DNA of 64,000 nt from Lentibacillus sediminis (GTDB lineage Bacteria > Bacillota > Bacilli > Bacillales > Amphibacillaceae). The stretch lies in NCBI RefSeq assembly GCF_002763455.1, contig NZ_NIXK01000008.1, forward strand, positions 124,001 through 188,000, written 5' to 3'. Positions 32,950-43,457 of this stretch are shown here, one piece after another. The position numbers and the translations under genes were made by a program. A model generated the notes under the pieces. The model was not told the origin of the DNA, did not search any database, and worked only from the letters and a program-made list of their open reading frames with translations. Each line of letters opens with the position of its first letter. Position 1 is the stretch's first letter.

Positions 32950-33936
32950 ATGGAAAATTTAAAAGGTGTACACCACATAACAGCCATTACAAGCAGCGCA
33001 GAGAAGATTTATGAGTTTTTCACGTATGTGTTAGGTGTGCGTTTAGTGAAAAAAACGGTAAATCAAGACGATATCCAGACCTATCATTTATTTTTCGCAG
33101 ATGACGCGGGAAACCCAGGTACAGATATGACATTTTTTGATTTCCCAGGTATTCCAAAAGGTGTGCATGGCACGAATGAGATTGCCAAAACGTCTTTCCG
33201 TGTGCCGGATGACAAAGCTCTGGACTATTGGGTTAAACGTTTTGATCGCCTCGAAGTAAAACATAAAGGCATCCAAGAACAATTTGGCAAGAAGACCCTT
33301 TCCTTTGTTGATTTTGACGACCAGCAATATCAATTGATTTCGGATGAAAATAATACAGGTGTTGCTGCCGGGACCCCGTGGCAAAAAGGACCGATCCCTT
33401 TGGAATACGCGATTACCGGACTGGGACCAGTTTTTGTACGCGTTCAGAACGTTGATTTCTTTAAGGAAGTGCTGGAAAAAGTCTTCTTATTTAAAGAAAT
33501 TGCCAAGGAAGATGCTTACCACTTGTTTGAAACAGGTGAAGGCGGAAATGGCGCACAAGTGATTGTTGAGTATAATGCCGTCCTCCCTCAAGCACGACAA
33601 GGATATGGAACGGTTCACCATGCGGCGTTCCGCACCACTGACAAAGCAGGGATCGAGGATTGGATCGAACGACTTCAAGCATTCCGCCTGCCGAACTCCG
33701 GATATGTGGAGCGCTTCTATTTCGGGTCATTGTATACGAATGTTGCCCCACAAATATTGTTTGAAATTGCCACCGATGGGCCTGGATTTACGGGCGATGA
33801 ACCATATGAAACACTTGGAGAAAAATTAGCTCTGCCGCCAGCTTTTGAAGGCAAGCGCGAGCAAATTGAAAAGATGGTTCGGCCGATTGATACGGTGAGA
33901 AGTACGAAAGAGTTTAAGAAGGAATATGAGGATTAA
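32950..33936 (+). CDS. Ring-cleaving dioxygenase, second copy (MhqO/MhqE-like)
   Basis: A 328-residue two-module glyoxalase-fold dioxygenase paralogous to the 31377 gene: GVHHITAITSS at the N-terminus, TVHHAAFR in the second module and ILFEIATDGPGFTGDEPYE near the end carry the likely His, His, Glu ligands. The ATG at 32950 follows TTGGAGG; the TTG at 32935 is inside that site and is not the start. The two copies are clearly diverged, perhaps handling different quinols. Confidence 0.9.
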   Translation: MENLKGVHHITAITSSAEKIYEFFTYVLGVRLVKKTVNQDDIQTYHLFFADDAGNPGTDMTFFDFPGIPKGVHGTNEIAKTSFRVPDDKALDYWVKRFDRLEVKHKGIQEQFGKKTLSFVDFDDQQYQLISDENNTGVAAGTPWQKGPIPLEYAITGLGPVFVRVQNVDFFKEVLEKVFLFKEIAKEDAYHLFETGEGGNGAQVIVEYNAVLPQARQGYGTVHHAAFRTTDKAGIEDWIERLQAFRLPNSGYVERFYFGSLYTNVAPQILFEIATDGPGFTGDEPYETLGEKLALPPAFEGKREQIEKMVRPIDTVRSTKEFKKEYED

Positions 33937-33963
33937 TCAATAATAAAAAAAGGAGAATGAATC

Positions 33964-34566
33964 ATGAAGCATATTTTTCAAAAAGGAAATGATCCGGCAA
34001 AACCGACATTACTATTATTGCATGGGACTGGAGGTACGGAGCAGGACCTCCTCCCTCTTGCAGAAAAAATCGACCCGGATGCGAATGTTTTAAGTGTAAG
34101 AGGAAATGTCTCGGAAAACGGCATGCCGCGCTTTTTCAGGAGATTAGCTGAAGGTGTATTTGATGAGGAAGATTTGATTTTCCGCACAACAGAGCTGAAC
34201 GAGTTTCTTGATGAAGCAGCTGAAAAGTATGATTTCGACCGCAACAATATTGTTGCTGTAGGGTATTCGAACGGGGCAAATATTGCAGCAAGTCTGCTGT
34301 TCCATTATCAGGATGCTTTAAAAGCTGCAATCCTCCACCATCCAATGGTCCCGAGAAGAGGAATTGATTTACCGGATTTGTCGGCTAAAGATGTATTTAT
34401 CGGCGCAGGCACCAATGATCCGATTTGCTCGGCTGAAGAATCGGAGGAATTGAAGTCATTGCTTGAGGGTGCAGGGGCTGAATTTGAATTACATTGGGAA
34501 AATAGAGGACATCAGTTGACTTATAATGAAGTGGAAGCAGCTGGTGAATGGTATAAGGGGATATAA
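33964..34566 (+). CDS. mhqD: Alpha/beta-hydrolase esterase (MhqD-like)
   Basis: A 200-residue carboxylesterase: oxyanion-loop HGTGG, nucleophile Ser in GYSNGAN, Asp in GTNDPI and His in NRGHQLT. This matches B. subtilis MhqD, co-regulated with dioxygenases by MhqR. It is the last gene of the operon; the start follows AAAAAAGGAGAATGAATC. No clear terminator follows. Confidence 0.9.
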   Translation: MKHIFQKGNDPAKPTLLLLHGTGGTEQDLLPLAEKIDPDANVLSVRGNVSENGMPRFFRRLAEGVFDEEDLIFRTTELNEFLDEAAEKYDFDRNNIVAVGYSNGANIAASLLFHYQDALKAAILHHPMVPRRGIDLPDLSAKDVFIGAGTNDPICSAEESEELKSLLEGAGAEFELHWENRGHQLTYNEVEAAGEWYKGI

Positions 34567-34866
34567 GATTTGTTAGCTCGCTGTTGACTGGGAGACCGGT
34601 TGATGGCGGGTTTTAATTTCTTCAGAAACCATATATTAGTATATTGACTGAGATTAAACTCGCAATAATTACGTTCTAAAAATAGGTTTTCAACACTTTC
34701 ATTGAAACTGCGTTTGCGCATTGATATCCCTCTAATTCATTGATTAGCAGTATTATTGACTATTATAGATTCTAACCTAATGAAATACAGAAGGTTATAT
34801 TCAAAGAAATATTCTTAAATAGTTTCATGGGTAAAACAATTCATTTACGGCGTTTTACTCCAAGCT
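34567..34866. other. AT-rich intergenic gap
   Basis: No credible gene, terminator or known repeat seen. Small open frames lack ribosome-binding sites. Confidence 0.55.
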
Positions 34867-35157
34867 TTACTCTCGTTTTTTAATCCATTTCTTATCCTTG
34901 CTGCCCCATGTGTTGAAAAACTCGTCTTCATCTAATAAACTTTCATATATCGGATACAAGAATGTATGAATATGATCCATTACCACCTCAAATGTTACAT
35001 GACCTAAGCCCGTACGGTTCAAGAAAGCCTCCCATTGAGATATTCGAATTTGATCTTGAACAAAAGCATTTGTAAACAAGGCATGGCTCCGTTCAATAAT
35101 GGTTCTTCTCCACCACCCTTTCTCCTTTTTATAAAGTCCTTTCCCCGATCGTAGAGT
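34867..35157 (-). pseudogene. C-terminal remnant, possibly of an AbiEii-type nucleotidyltransferase
   Basis: An open frame with no start at its natural beginning reads LRSGKGLYKKEKGWWRRT, then HALFTNAFVQDQIRISQWEAFL, and ends with a TWGSKDKKWIKKRE tail. The pattern of a W-x-x-FL motif followed by a helical domain ending in a Trp resembles the C-terminus of AbiEii-like nucleotidyltransferases, but this identification is tentative. The reading frame changes just upstream, and no N-terminal part is present. Confidence 0.4.
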
Positions 35158-35269
35158 CAGTATGCATTTTCTCTGGTACCTTAAGAATGAAACTACCTGC
35201 CAAGAAGATGTTTATTAATGTAGCTTTGAAAGGAAATGGTATATGCGTCTCAAATAAAGAGTTGATCAA

Positions 35270-35662
35270 ATGGCTGATCTAGAGAGCATAGCCAATAAAT
35301 TCGGGGATATCCTGGGTGCAGAGGTCACCACGGAGAAAGGTATGGGGGCTGTAGAGAAGGAAAGAGATTTAGGTGTGACTGTTCAAGAGCGCACATTCAA
35401 AAGCGAATGAAGCATGGAAATTCATTTTGAAGCCTTAGAAAATGATGGCACTGCCCTCAACCATGCGGAAATTGTCCTTCTCCCCGAGGAGATCCCTGAT
35501 TTCACAAGATCACTGGGCAAGAACGATCTGTCCATAACTGCCCTGCATAATCATTGGTTGTTTGCCGAGCCAAGTATTAAATATCTGCATGTCCAATCAG
35601 TGGAGAAGCCAGAAGAATTTGCCCGAAAATTAGCTGATTCCATTCAAGCGCTTAAAGTTTAA
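35270..35662 (+). pseudogene. DUF1259 domain gene interrupted by an in-frame TGA
   Basis: The frame from ATG 35270 encodes MADLESIANKFGDILGAEVT to VQERTFKSE, then TGA (35408-35410), then in the same frame SMEIHFEALENDGTALNHAEI and ALHNHWLFAEPSIKYLHVQS. The second half carries the DUF1259 hallmark ALHNHWLF. The halves are collinear, so a single nonsense mutation splits a gene of about 130 codons. No selenocysteine element is apparent, and the ribosome-binding site is weak. Confidence 0.75.
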
Positions 35663-35799
35663 GGCAAAAGGAGGCTACCCCTGGCCAAACAACAGGGATA
35701 GCTTCTATTTGCATCTGACTCATAAATTGAGTGAGAATAAATTTTATTACATTTCCTTCCTTGAAAGAACCCATCACGAGAAAAAGGAGGTTTACTATA

Positions 35800-36084
35800 G
35801 TGCCAAAGATCCGTAATGACAAGAAGTATTATGATATTCAAATAGGTAAGTTCGAAGTTTTCTTTATGAAAAAGTATAAGTTTCTCTCCATCGCCAATGA
35901 CATTGGATTGGGCATATGGTTTACAGTAGGGAGCATATTATTTTTATGGCATTCCACTCAGACAGCGGGAACCATTCTCTTCATCTTGGGTAGTGTGCAA
36001 CTGTTAGGGCGTCCTATTTTAAAATTGATGCACGCATTCTTCGTGAGAAAAAACTCACAAAGGAGCCAGAGTGCTTTTCACTGA
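35800..36084 (+). CDS. YrhK-like small membrane protein
   Basis: A 94-residue protein: VPKIRNDKKYYDIQIGKFEVFFMKKYKFL, then two hydrophobic segments (IWFTVGSILFLW and GTILFILGSVQLLGRPILKLMHAFFV). The layout fits the YrhK family. The GTG at 35800 follows AAAGGAGG nine bases upstream; the longer in-frame ATG at 35731 has no site. Function unknown. Confidence 0.75.
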   Translation: MPKIRNDKKYYDIQIGKFEVFFMKKYKFLSIANDIGLGIWFTVGSILFLWHSTQTAGTILFILGSVQLLGRPILKLMHAFFVRKNSQRSQSAFH

Positions 36085-36344
36085 AATCGCTCAATGATAA
36101 CCCCCCCCATATCCTTCACGATATGGGGCCATGCACCATTATTGGTTACTTCTTCTCCGAATATGCTGCTTCCCTGCTGGATGGTGTTTTCTTTGATAGA
36201 AGTAGAATTGACGACAGCCAGGTAGCCATAGTAGGCTTCCTCCTGTTCGGATAATATCTGCATCATCCAGCCAATTTGCTCCATGCCAAACTTCTTAGCT
36301 TCTCTGTATTTTCCGCCTGGCGAATGGCTGCAGTTGCCGCGCAA
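36078..36344 (-). pseudogene. Unrecognised C-terminal gene fragment
   Basis: The frame encodes KYREAKKFGMEQIGWMMQI, EEAYYGYLAVVNSTSIKE and an end AWPHIVKDMGGVIIERF, which looks like genuine protein but lacks a start and ribosome-binding site. Neighbouring frames upstream (36345-36470) also give protein-like pieces (NMLTNFVARQLQPFA; HEVENVKAVATCEIT), suggesting a frameshifted older gene. I do not recognise the family. Confidence 0.35.
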
Positions 36345-36702
36345 CGAAATTGGTCAGCATGTTATCCGCATCCAGGTGATTTCACAAGTGGCAACAGCTT
36401 TTACATTTTCAACCTCATGCAGCTTGCCGCAATTTTTCTGACTATAAATAACCAGTCGTATCGTTTTGAACCTATATCAATAATATTTATATAACCTGCC
36501 TTGTTGGGGGAGGGGTCCCGCCGATTAAAAAGTTAAGAAGTGTGATGCTTTTGTACGTATTTTACTAGTACTCGTTAGTTTTTGCATCAGATATCTTTTT
36601 GAAAGTGAAAAATGACAATTAAGGAATGTTGACTGGAAATTAACTAAAAGTGTTTTTGACGAGAAGATTTGATTTTCTGCATTAAATATTAGTTTTGTTA
36701 TT
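36345..36702. other. Remnant-containing AT-rich gap
   Basis: The first 130 bp hold shifted pieces of the fragment at 36078-36344; the rest shows no gene or repeat. Confidence 0.4.
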
Positions 36703-36888
36703 TTATTGCTTTTTTCTGTGTTTTACCTCAAACCTGAGCCCGTTACTTCTTACAGTTATGTGCTTTTTTTGCCAGTATTGGTCTTTTTGTTTTATGTAGG
36801 CTAAAACATCCTCTTTTTTTAAACCTTGCATTTTCGCTTCCCAAATCAGCTTCACCCATTCTTCATCAAACGCATACTTATTTTCCAT
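36703..36888 (-). CDS. SinI-like anti-repressor domain protein
   Basis: A 61-residue protein with FDEEWVKLIWEAKMQGLKKEDVLAYI, resembling the SinR-binding helical hairpin of SinI (DQEWVELMVEAKEANISPEEIRKYL). SinI-type peptides antagonise the biofilm repressor SinR. The rest is basic (KKHITVRSNGLRFEVKHRKKQ), which SinI lacks. The ATG at 36886-36888 follows GGAGGGG closely. No SinR gene is adjacent, although the MalT-like regulator is divergent. Confidence 0.6.
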   Translation of the reverse strand: MENKYAFDEEWVKLIWEAKMQGLKKEDVLAYIKQKDQYWQKKHITVRSNGLRFEVKHRKKQ

Positions 36889-37060
36889 TTCCCCTCCACC
36901 CTTCAATAATAGAAATTAATCATTTATATTTTCGAAGTAATTCTCTTATATAATCAAATTATCATGAGCAAATTGCACCGTATAGTAACTAAAGTTATAA
37001 TTTTTCATTTTTATAGATACTTTTTAAAGGAAAAACATACATCAATGTCAAATATGTATA

Positions 37061-39352
37061 ATGATGAATCAAATTGTTTTTTTGGAGGAAAGTGAATTGA
37101 AAAACAAGTTAGAAACATACATACCAGTAAGATTTATTAATATTTTTAACAGAGTTCTACATAACAAAATTACATGTATCCAGGCTCCCGCCGGATATGG
37201 AAAAACAACTCTCGTCAAGCATTGGAGTCAACTATCCAAAAGAACCTTTAGGTGGTTTGAAATAACGGACTCCTTCAATAATCCTAAAAATTTACTTTCT
37301 TATTTAACTAAAATTCCAAACGATTCAACAAAAGAAGATACAGTAATTATTATAGATAACGTGCATCTTCTGAGAAAACCGGAAGCATTGACAGAATTGA
37401 AAAAGTGGCTCATACAGGCTCCTTCATGTAAGACTTTTATATTATTATCACGTATGGATTTATCTGCAATAAAAAATGACTCCGATTTACAACAGGAAAC
37501 ATTTGTGATTGATACGGAGTATTTAAGGTTCACCAAGGAAGAAGTTGAATTCTGGTTATTTCAGCAATATATGGATCCACTTAATTTAACCGAAAATCAA
37601 AAAAGAAGCTTATATGAAGTAACGGAAGGTTGTCCTGTTTTACTTCAGCTTTCCTATCATCATCACCTTAGTCATGACGGTCCGTTACTTGATAATCGCG
37701 GGAGAGTTACTCCTATTCTGGAGTCTTATGTGCGTCATGAATGGCTGGAACAACTTACAGAAGATACTTTACGGCTATTACGACCGTTAGGTGTACCTCC
37801 TTTTTTATCCTTTGATTTTGCAAGAGAGCTATTACAAAAGGAAATGGATCCTCTATTCAATATTCTCGAAAAGCATTTATTAATAAATAAATTTCTAAAT
37901 AAAAATCAGTGGTTTCACAGGTTCCACCCACTCCTGAGGGCGGTTATAAATGAGAGATTTACCTTTATTGACCACAAGAAGACAATGGATGGGGCAGTTT
38001 TATTTTTAGAAAAAGAGGGATTATATAAAGAAGCAGCTGAAATAGCTATCCAAGGACAAAATTCAAAAATGGCTATCAAATACATAAAGAAGATTGCACC
38101 AGATATTCTTTTATTACAGGATTATCAAACTATACAGGACTGGTTTGAACGCATTGACTCCAAGGAAATTTATAAAGACAAAGAAATCCTTTCGCTTTAT
38201 CATTGGGTAATGTCTTTGTCAAAACTAACTAATGCTAAAGAACAAAGCGAATGCCATATGATTATAAATGTGAAAAAAGATCAATGGACGCCATTTATTC
38301 AACTCAACCATAGTAATATGCCTTTTATTCAAAGCCGTCTCAGTTTTGAAGGTAATATGAATAAAATAATAAGTAAATATCAAGTCTCTACTTCTCAAGA
38401 CGACTCTTTGGCTTGCAATCATTTTCGTCAATTAGAGCTTGCAGAGGTATTATATGAACAAAACTATATAAGCGATTCAAGGCGGAATTTAGAAAAAATT
38501 TGGCTTGCAATAGAATCTAACCGTTTTCCTGGTATTTCAATTCCCGCACTATGGCTGGAGCTGCTTTGCCATCAATCGGAACATAACATTCAGCAAGTTC
38601 ATTTTCTTGCAGAGGAGATTTACTATCGCTCCCTCCAGACATCAATTCCGGTTTGGCAACGAATTGGAAAAGCATCAAAAACATACGTTCAACTCCAAGA
38701 AGGCTATCACGACGAGGCTGAAGAGTGGGTACATGAACAAAAAAGATTATTGAACAGGTATTGGAATGAATGGACATCTTTTGAATATTTTATGCTCACT
38801 CGAGCTTTACTTGCCTTCCAAGACGAAGAAGAAGCTAGCTATTTACTGAATCGCATGATAACGTCGAAATCCTTAGGTAAAGATCACGGTACTCATCTAA
38901 AAAGAAGAATCCTTCAAACTATTACAGCAATCAAACTAGAGCAAGAATCAGATGCACGATTTTATCTAAAAGATGCGTTAGAAATCGGGTATAATTACGG
39001 TTTTACAAGGTCATTTATCGATGAAGATCCTACATTATTTCTGGCTTTTTCGGATGTTCAAAAAGACATTCCAGAACATCTATTGCAATATAGCAATAAA
39101 TTATTACAATTAGTAAATAAAGAGGAGTTAAAAGAAATAAAAGTAAATCCTAAAATGAAAGAAGCATTAACTCTTCGTGAAATTGAAATCTTAAAGCACA
39201 TTCAAAATGGTTTATCTAATCACTCTATAGGAGAGCGATTAAAAATAAAAGAAGGTACTGTAAAAAGCCATCTTAATAGGATATTCAAAAAATTAAACGT
39301 TAAAAATAGAGTAGAAGCTATCACAATCGCTAAAAAACAACTGCTGCTTTAG
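37061..39352 (+). CDS. Large MalT-like (LAL) LuxR-family regulator
   Basis: A 763-residue STAND-type regulator: Walker A at residues 42-50 (APAGYGKTT), a Walker B-like strand (TVIIIDNVHLL, about 95-105), a helical TPR-like middle, and a LuxR HTH at the C-terminus (LTLREIEILKHIQNGLSNHSIGERLKIKEGTVKSHLNRIFKKLNVKNR). Such proteins sense a small molecule and activate transcription in an ATP-dependent manner. The gene is more AT-rich than the window average and lacks a strong ribosome-binding site. It may be horizontally acquired; targets unknown. Confidence 0.88.
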   Translation: MMNQIVFLEESELKNKLETYIPVRFINIFNRVLHNKITCIQAPAGYGKTTLVKHWSQLSKRTFRWFEITDSFNNPKNLLSYLTKIPNDSTKEDTVIIIDNVHLLRKPEALTELKKWLIQAPSCKTFILLSRMDLSAIKNDSDLQQETFVIDTEYLRFTKEEVEFWLFQQYMDPLNLTENQKRSLYEVTEGCPVLLQLSYHHHLSHDGPLLDNRGRVTPILESYVRHEWLEQLTEDTLRLLRPLGVPPFLSFDFARELLQKEMDPLFNILEKHLLINKFLNKNQWFHRFHPLLRAVINERFTFIDHKKTMDGAVLFLEKEGLYKEAAEIAIQGQNSKMAIKYIKKIAPDILLLQDYQTIQDWFERIDSKEIYKDKEILSLYHWVMSLSKLTNAKEQSECHMIINVKKDQWTPFIQLNHSNMPFIQSRLSFEGNMNKIISKYQVSTSQDDSLACNHFRQLELAEVLYEQNYISDSRRNLEKIWLAIESNRFPGISIPALWLELLCHQSEHNIQQVHFLAEEIYYRSLQTSIPVWQRIGKASKTYVQLQEGYHDEAEEWVHEQKRLLNRYWNEWTSFEYFMLTRALLAFQDEEEASYLLNRMITSKSLGKDHGTHLKRRILQTITAIKLEQESDARFYLKDALEIGYNYGFTRSFIDEDPTLFLAFSDVQKDIPEHLLQYSNKLLQLVNKEELKEIKVNPKMKEALTLREIEILKHIQNGLSNHSIGERLKIKEGTVKSHLNRIFKKLNVKNRVEAITIAKKQLLL

Positions 39353-39579
39353 TCTTCGTGACTTACCTTTTTAATTAGCACACCTTTGACGTTGTTACAT
39401 GGCTAACAGTATAACCGTTTTTGTGCGCACGTCAATCGATCTTACATAACTTTATTTGAAATATTTTCACTCACCCTTGCCACATTCATCACATACGCAT
39501 CCCTTTTTTATTTTTTATCATAAGGATACGATCGGAAATAAGATGGAATACGTGCAAACTAGGACAAAAAGGAAAGACG

Positions 39580-40071
39580 GTGAAAACATTGGAATTGTTA
39601 GGTATCAGCGGTTTGTGCCTTATTGTTGGCATCTCAGAAAATACCGCAGCAAATTGGATCAAGGATTTTAATGTTTATATCCCGACATCAGACCAGCAGG
39701 ATGATACATATTATCATCCTGAAGCGATTGAAGTACTGAAATTCATCAAGCAATGTAAAGACCAAAACTATGAAAAGCCACAGATTATGGAAATGTTGAA
39801 AAATAGAAGTTTTCCGATCACAGTCGATAGTTCCATAAAAGATGTACAAACAACATTGGAAAATGGAAATTACAAAGAAAATATTTTATCCGTGATGCAG
39901 ACCATCGGCATGACTGTATCTAATGTAGCTAATCAAGAAAAATGGTTAAAAAACATCCAGGAAAAGCAGGACAGACAAAACAAGCGAATCGAACATGCGG
40001 AAAAACAAGCAAAAGAAATAGCCGATTTAAAGCGAGAGATTCAAACATTAAAACAGGAAATTACAAAATAA
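39580..40071 (+). CDS. MerR/RacA-like DNA-binding coiled-coil protein
   Basis: A 163-residue protein: a MerR-type helix-turn-helix (GISENTAANWIKDFNVYIPT, YHPEAIEVLKFIKQCKDQNY) and a long C-terminal coiled coil (EKQDRQNKRIEHAEKQAKEIADLKREIQTLKQE). RacA, which anchors the chromosome during sporulation, has a similar build. The start is GTG at 39580 after AAAAGGAAAG. The first 15 residues (LELLGISGLCLIVG) look unusual for the HTH, possibly a 5' frameshift. The specific role is unproven. Confidence 0.65.
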   Translation: MKTLELLGISGLCLIVGISENTAANWIKDFNVYIPTSDQQDDTYYHPEAIEVLKFIKQCKDQNYEKPQIMEMLKNRSFPITVDSSIKDVQTTLENGNYKENILSVMQTIGMTVSNVANQEKWLKNIQEKQDRQNKRIEHAEKQAKEIADLKREIQTLKQEITK

Positions 40072-40156
40072 AAGAAAATGTAGGAAAAGTTTGCTGGTTT
40101 ATTCAAACAAGCAAAGCGTTAAATCTGATATAAAGCAAACTGAAGGAGGAATCGCC

Positions 40157-40384
40157 ATGTTTCAGCCGGATACGAAAAGAGCTAAACAAGGGGATGTCAT
40201 CGAATTTATGAGGGAAGAAAAACTTCTAAAAGGAAAGGTATTGCGATCTCAATTAAGAAATAGCAGTGTTGTCGACATCTCCGTCTTCCAGGATTTGAAA
40301 GAACTGGAGGTCAACCACCCGAACACTGTTGTCGCACATGATAAATACAGGGTCTTACCATACCATCTTAGATGTAATTACTAA
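40157..40384 (+). CDS. DUF2187 (YkvS-like) small protein
   Basis: A 75-residue protein of the YkvS/DUF2187 type: AKQGDVIEFMREEKLLKGKVLRSQLRNSSVVDIS, with the VNHPNTVVAHDKYRVLP end. Predicted SH3-like small beta barrel; function unknown. The ATG at 40157 follows AAGGAGGAATCGCC. A terminator follows at 40414. Confidence 0.8.
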   Translation: MFQPDTKRAKQGDVIEFMREEKLLKGKVLRSQLRNSSVVDISVFQDLKELEVNHPNTVVAHDKYRVLPYHLRCNY

Positions 40385-40413
40385 AACACGTATACCTCCC
40401 TTAATCTCCTTAG

Positions 40414-40444
40414 AAAACCGGGCAAAAAGCTGCCCGGTTTTTTC
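40414..40444 (+). terminator. Terminator of the DUF2187 gene
   Basis: AAACCGGGCA / TGCCCGGTTT stem with a short loop and six T residues. Confidence 0.92.
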
Positions 40445-40504
40445 ATTCCTATCGAGTAAATATTGTCATAAAGATGCTCACTATTTTTCCCATCCGAGTA
40501 TTGT

Positions 40505-40783
40505 TCATATACCAGAGTTTGACAACGCCGTTAGAGCGACTGAAATGGCTGAGGAAAAAATTTTTTTGTTGGTTTCTTTGTTATTCAGTAAACAATCCAT
40601 TTCATATGTCACCTTTTTTAAGCTACGCCAATCGTCGTCTGGCTGTCTCTTGTTTAAACTATACAATTGTAAAAACTCTATGTATGCCGACCCATTGATT
40701 CCATACTTTCCTGTAACTGGGTAAATGAATGATTCAAAGTCGTAATTATTTACGTAAGATAAATAGAATAAGCTGTTTAGCAT
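40505..40783 (-). other. Open frame of uncertain status
   Basis: A 92-codon frame contains a protein-like stretch (YLSYVNNYDFESFIYPVTGK, GSAYIEFLQLYSLN) but has no ribosome-binding site and no recognised family. It may be a remnant of a lost gene. Confidence 0.25.
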
Positions 40784-40803
40784 TGGGGTATTATTTAGTT
40801 AAC

Positions 40804-40830
40804 GAAGTGGAGGGTTAGCCCCTCCACTTT
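40804..40830. terminator. Hairpin with weak T-run
   Basis: AGTGGAGG / CCTCCACT stem followed by TTGCTTT. No intact gene ends here on the plus strand. Confidence 0.4.
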
Positions 40831-41074
40831 GCTTTAGGAATGAGGTTCGTATTCCATTCTAGCGTCAGGTTCTGGAATAAGCCTATTAGCTTAATATGGC
40901 AAGGAAGTTAGTTCGAAACTTAGACTTCTTCTAACTGTGAAAAGCACAATCATGCTTTCAACTAATTTCAGCAATATCATAAGCTATTTCACGATCCACT
41001 GTCATTTGGATAGAGATTAGGTCACACAGAAGATAAAACCACCAGAAATATCCATCTACATGTAGCAAACGAAT
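40831..41074. other. Gap downstream of groEL
   Basis: Nothing recognisable seen between the hairpin at 40804-40830 and the groEL terminator. Confidence 0.5.
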
Positions 41075-41120
41075 TAAAAAAAGAGGCTTCTCAGAAGTTT
41101 GGACAACTTATGAGAAGCCT
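41075..41120 (-). terminator. groESL terminator
   Basis: Minus-strand AGGCTTCTCA / TGAGAAGCCT stem followed by CTTTTTTT, 91 bp after the groEL stop. Confidence 0.88.
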
Positions 41121-41210
41121 GCAATAATGTAGTAGATATTAGCCAAATGTTAGCATTTTGTTCTCATCTTAAACAAGAACTTTTATATATCAAGGTTTTG
41201 GCAGGGCAGC

Positions 41211-42857
<1,647 letters not shown>

Positions 42858-42899
42858 TTAAAATTAAATCAGCTTGTGAAGTTTTAAGTATATGGTTAT

Positions 42900-43184
42900 T
42901 TAACCGATAACTGCCAGGATGTCGCTTTCCCGAAGAATTAAATACTCTGTGCCTTCATAATTCACTTCGGTGCCGGCGAATTTGGAGAAAACAATCCGGT
43001 CGCCTTCTGTTACTTCCAGGGCAACTTTTTCTCCGCTGTCGATTACTTTGCCGGATCCGACTGCCACGACTTTACCTTCTTGAGGTTTTTCTTTGGCAGA
43101 GTCTGGAAGTACGATACCGCTTGCAGTTTTTTCTTCCTGCTCAACAAGCTCGATTACAACACGATCTCCTAGTGGTTTAATCAT
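42900..43184 (-). CDS. groES: Co-chaperonin GroES
   Basis: A 94-residue co-chaperonin, [39 protein letters not shown] to [15 protein letters not shown], closing the GroEL cage. The ATG at 43182-43184 follows AAGGAGGCTTTCTAC; a longer in-frame reading to 43337 crosses the CIRCE operator and is not real. First gene of groESL. Confidence 0.99.
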   Translation of the reverse strand: MIKPLGDRVVIELVEQEEKTASGIVLPDSAKEKPQEGKVVAVGSGKVIDSGEKVALEVTEGDRIVFSKFAGTEVNYEGTEYLILRESDILAVIG

Positions 43185-43222
43185 GTAGAAAGCCTCCTTG
43201 ATTCCATGTCTGGTTTTTGTTG

Positions 43223-43249
43223 TTAGCACTCTAACCATTCGAGTGCTAA
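43223..43249 (-). promoter_or_regulatory. CIRCE operator (HrcA binding site)
   Basis: Exact TTAGCACTC-N9-GAGTGCTAA between the groESL promoter and groES, indicating HrcA repression. Confidence 0.98.
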
Positions 43250-43260
43250 ACTCAATTCTT

Positions 43261-43289
43261 ATAATAAATAATTCATTTAAAAAATGCAA
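43261..43289 (-). promoter_or_regulatory. groESL sigma-A promoter
   Basis: TTGCAT, 17 bp, TATTAT on the minus strand, placing the start point at or just before CIRCE. Confidence 0.85.
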
Positions 43290-43384
43290 GCGTAAGATGG
43301 TCTGTTTTTGCGGTTTTTGTGTGACGGGATTCGACAAAGGGGGTTTTGTAAAAAAATTGAGGCAGCGAGGATTCGTTCCATCTT

Positions 43385-43427
43385 AAAAAAGGAAGGCTGA
43401 AATGGATTGTCCATTTCAGCCTTCCTT
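43385..43427 (-). terminator. Terminator of the ilv-leu operon
   Basis: A long GGAAGGCTGAAATGGA inverted repeat with a very short loop, followed by TTTTTT on the minus strand, about 30 bp after the threonine dehydratase stop. Confidence 0.93.
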
Positions 43428-43457
43428 ATACAATCCGTCCTAACTTCCGAGTTTTTT

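Noticed and set aside
35408-35410. Selenocysteine codon in the DUF1259 gene
   Set aside because: No SECIS-like hairpin follows and DUF1259 proteins are not known selenoproteins; a nonsense mutation is simpler.
43185-43337. N-terminal extension of GroES
   Set aside because: It would run through the CIRCE operator, while a perfect ribosome-binding site precedes the ATG at 43184.
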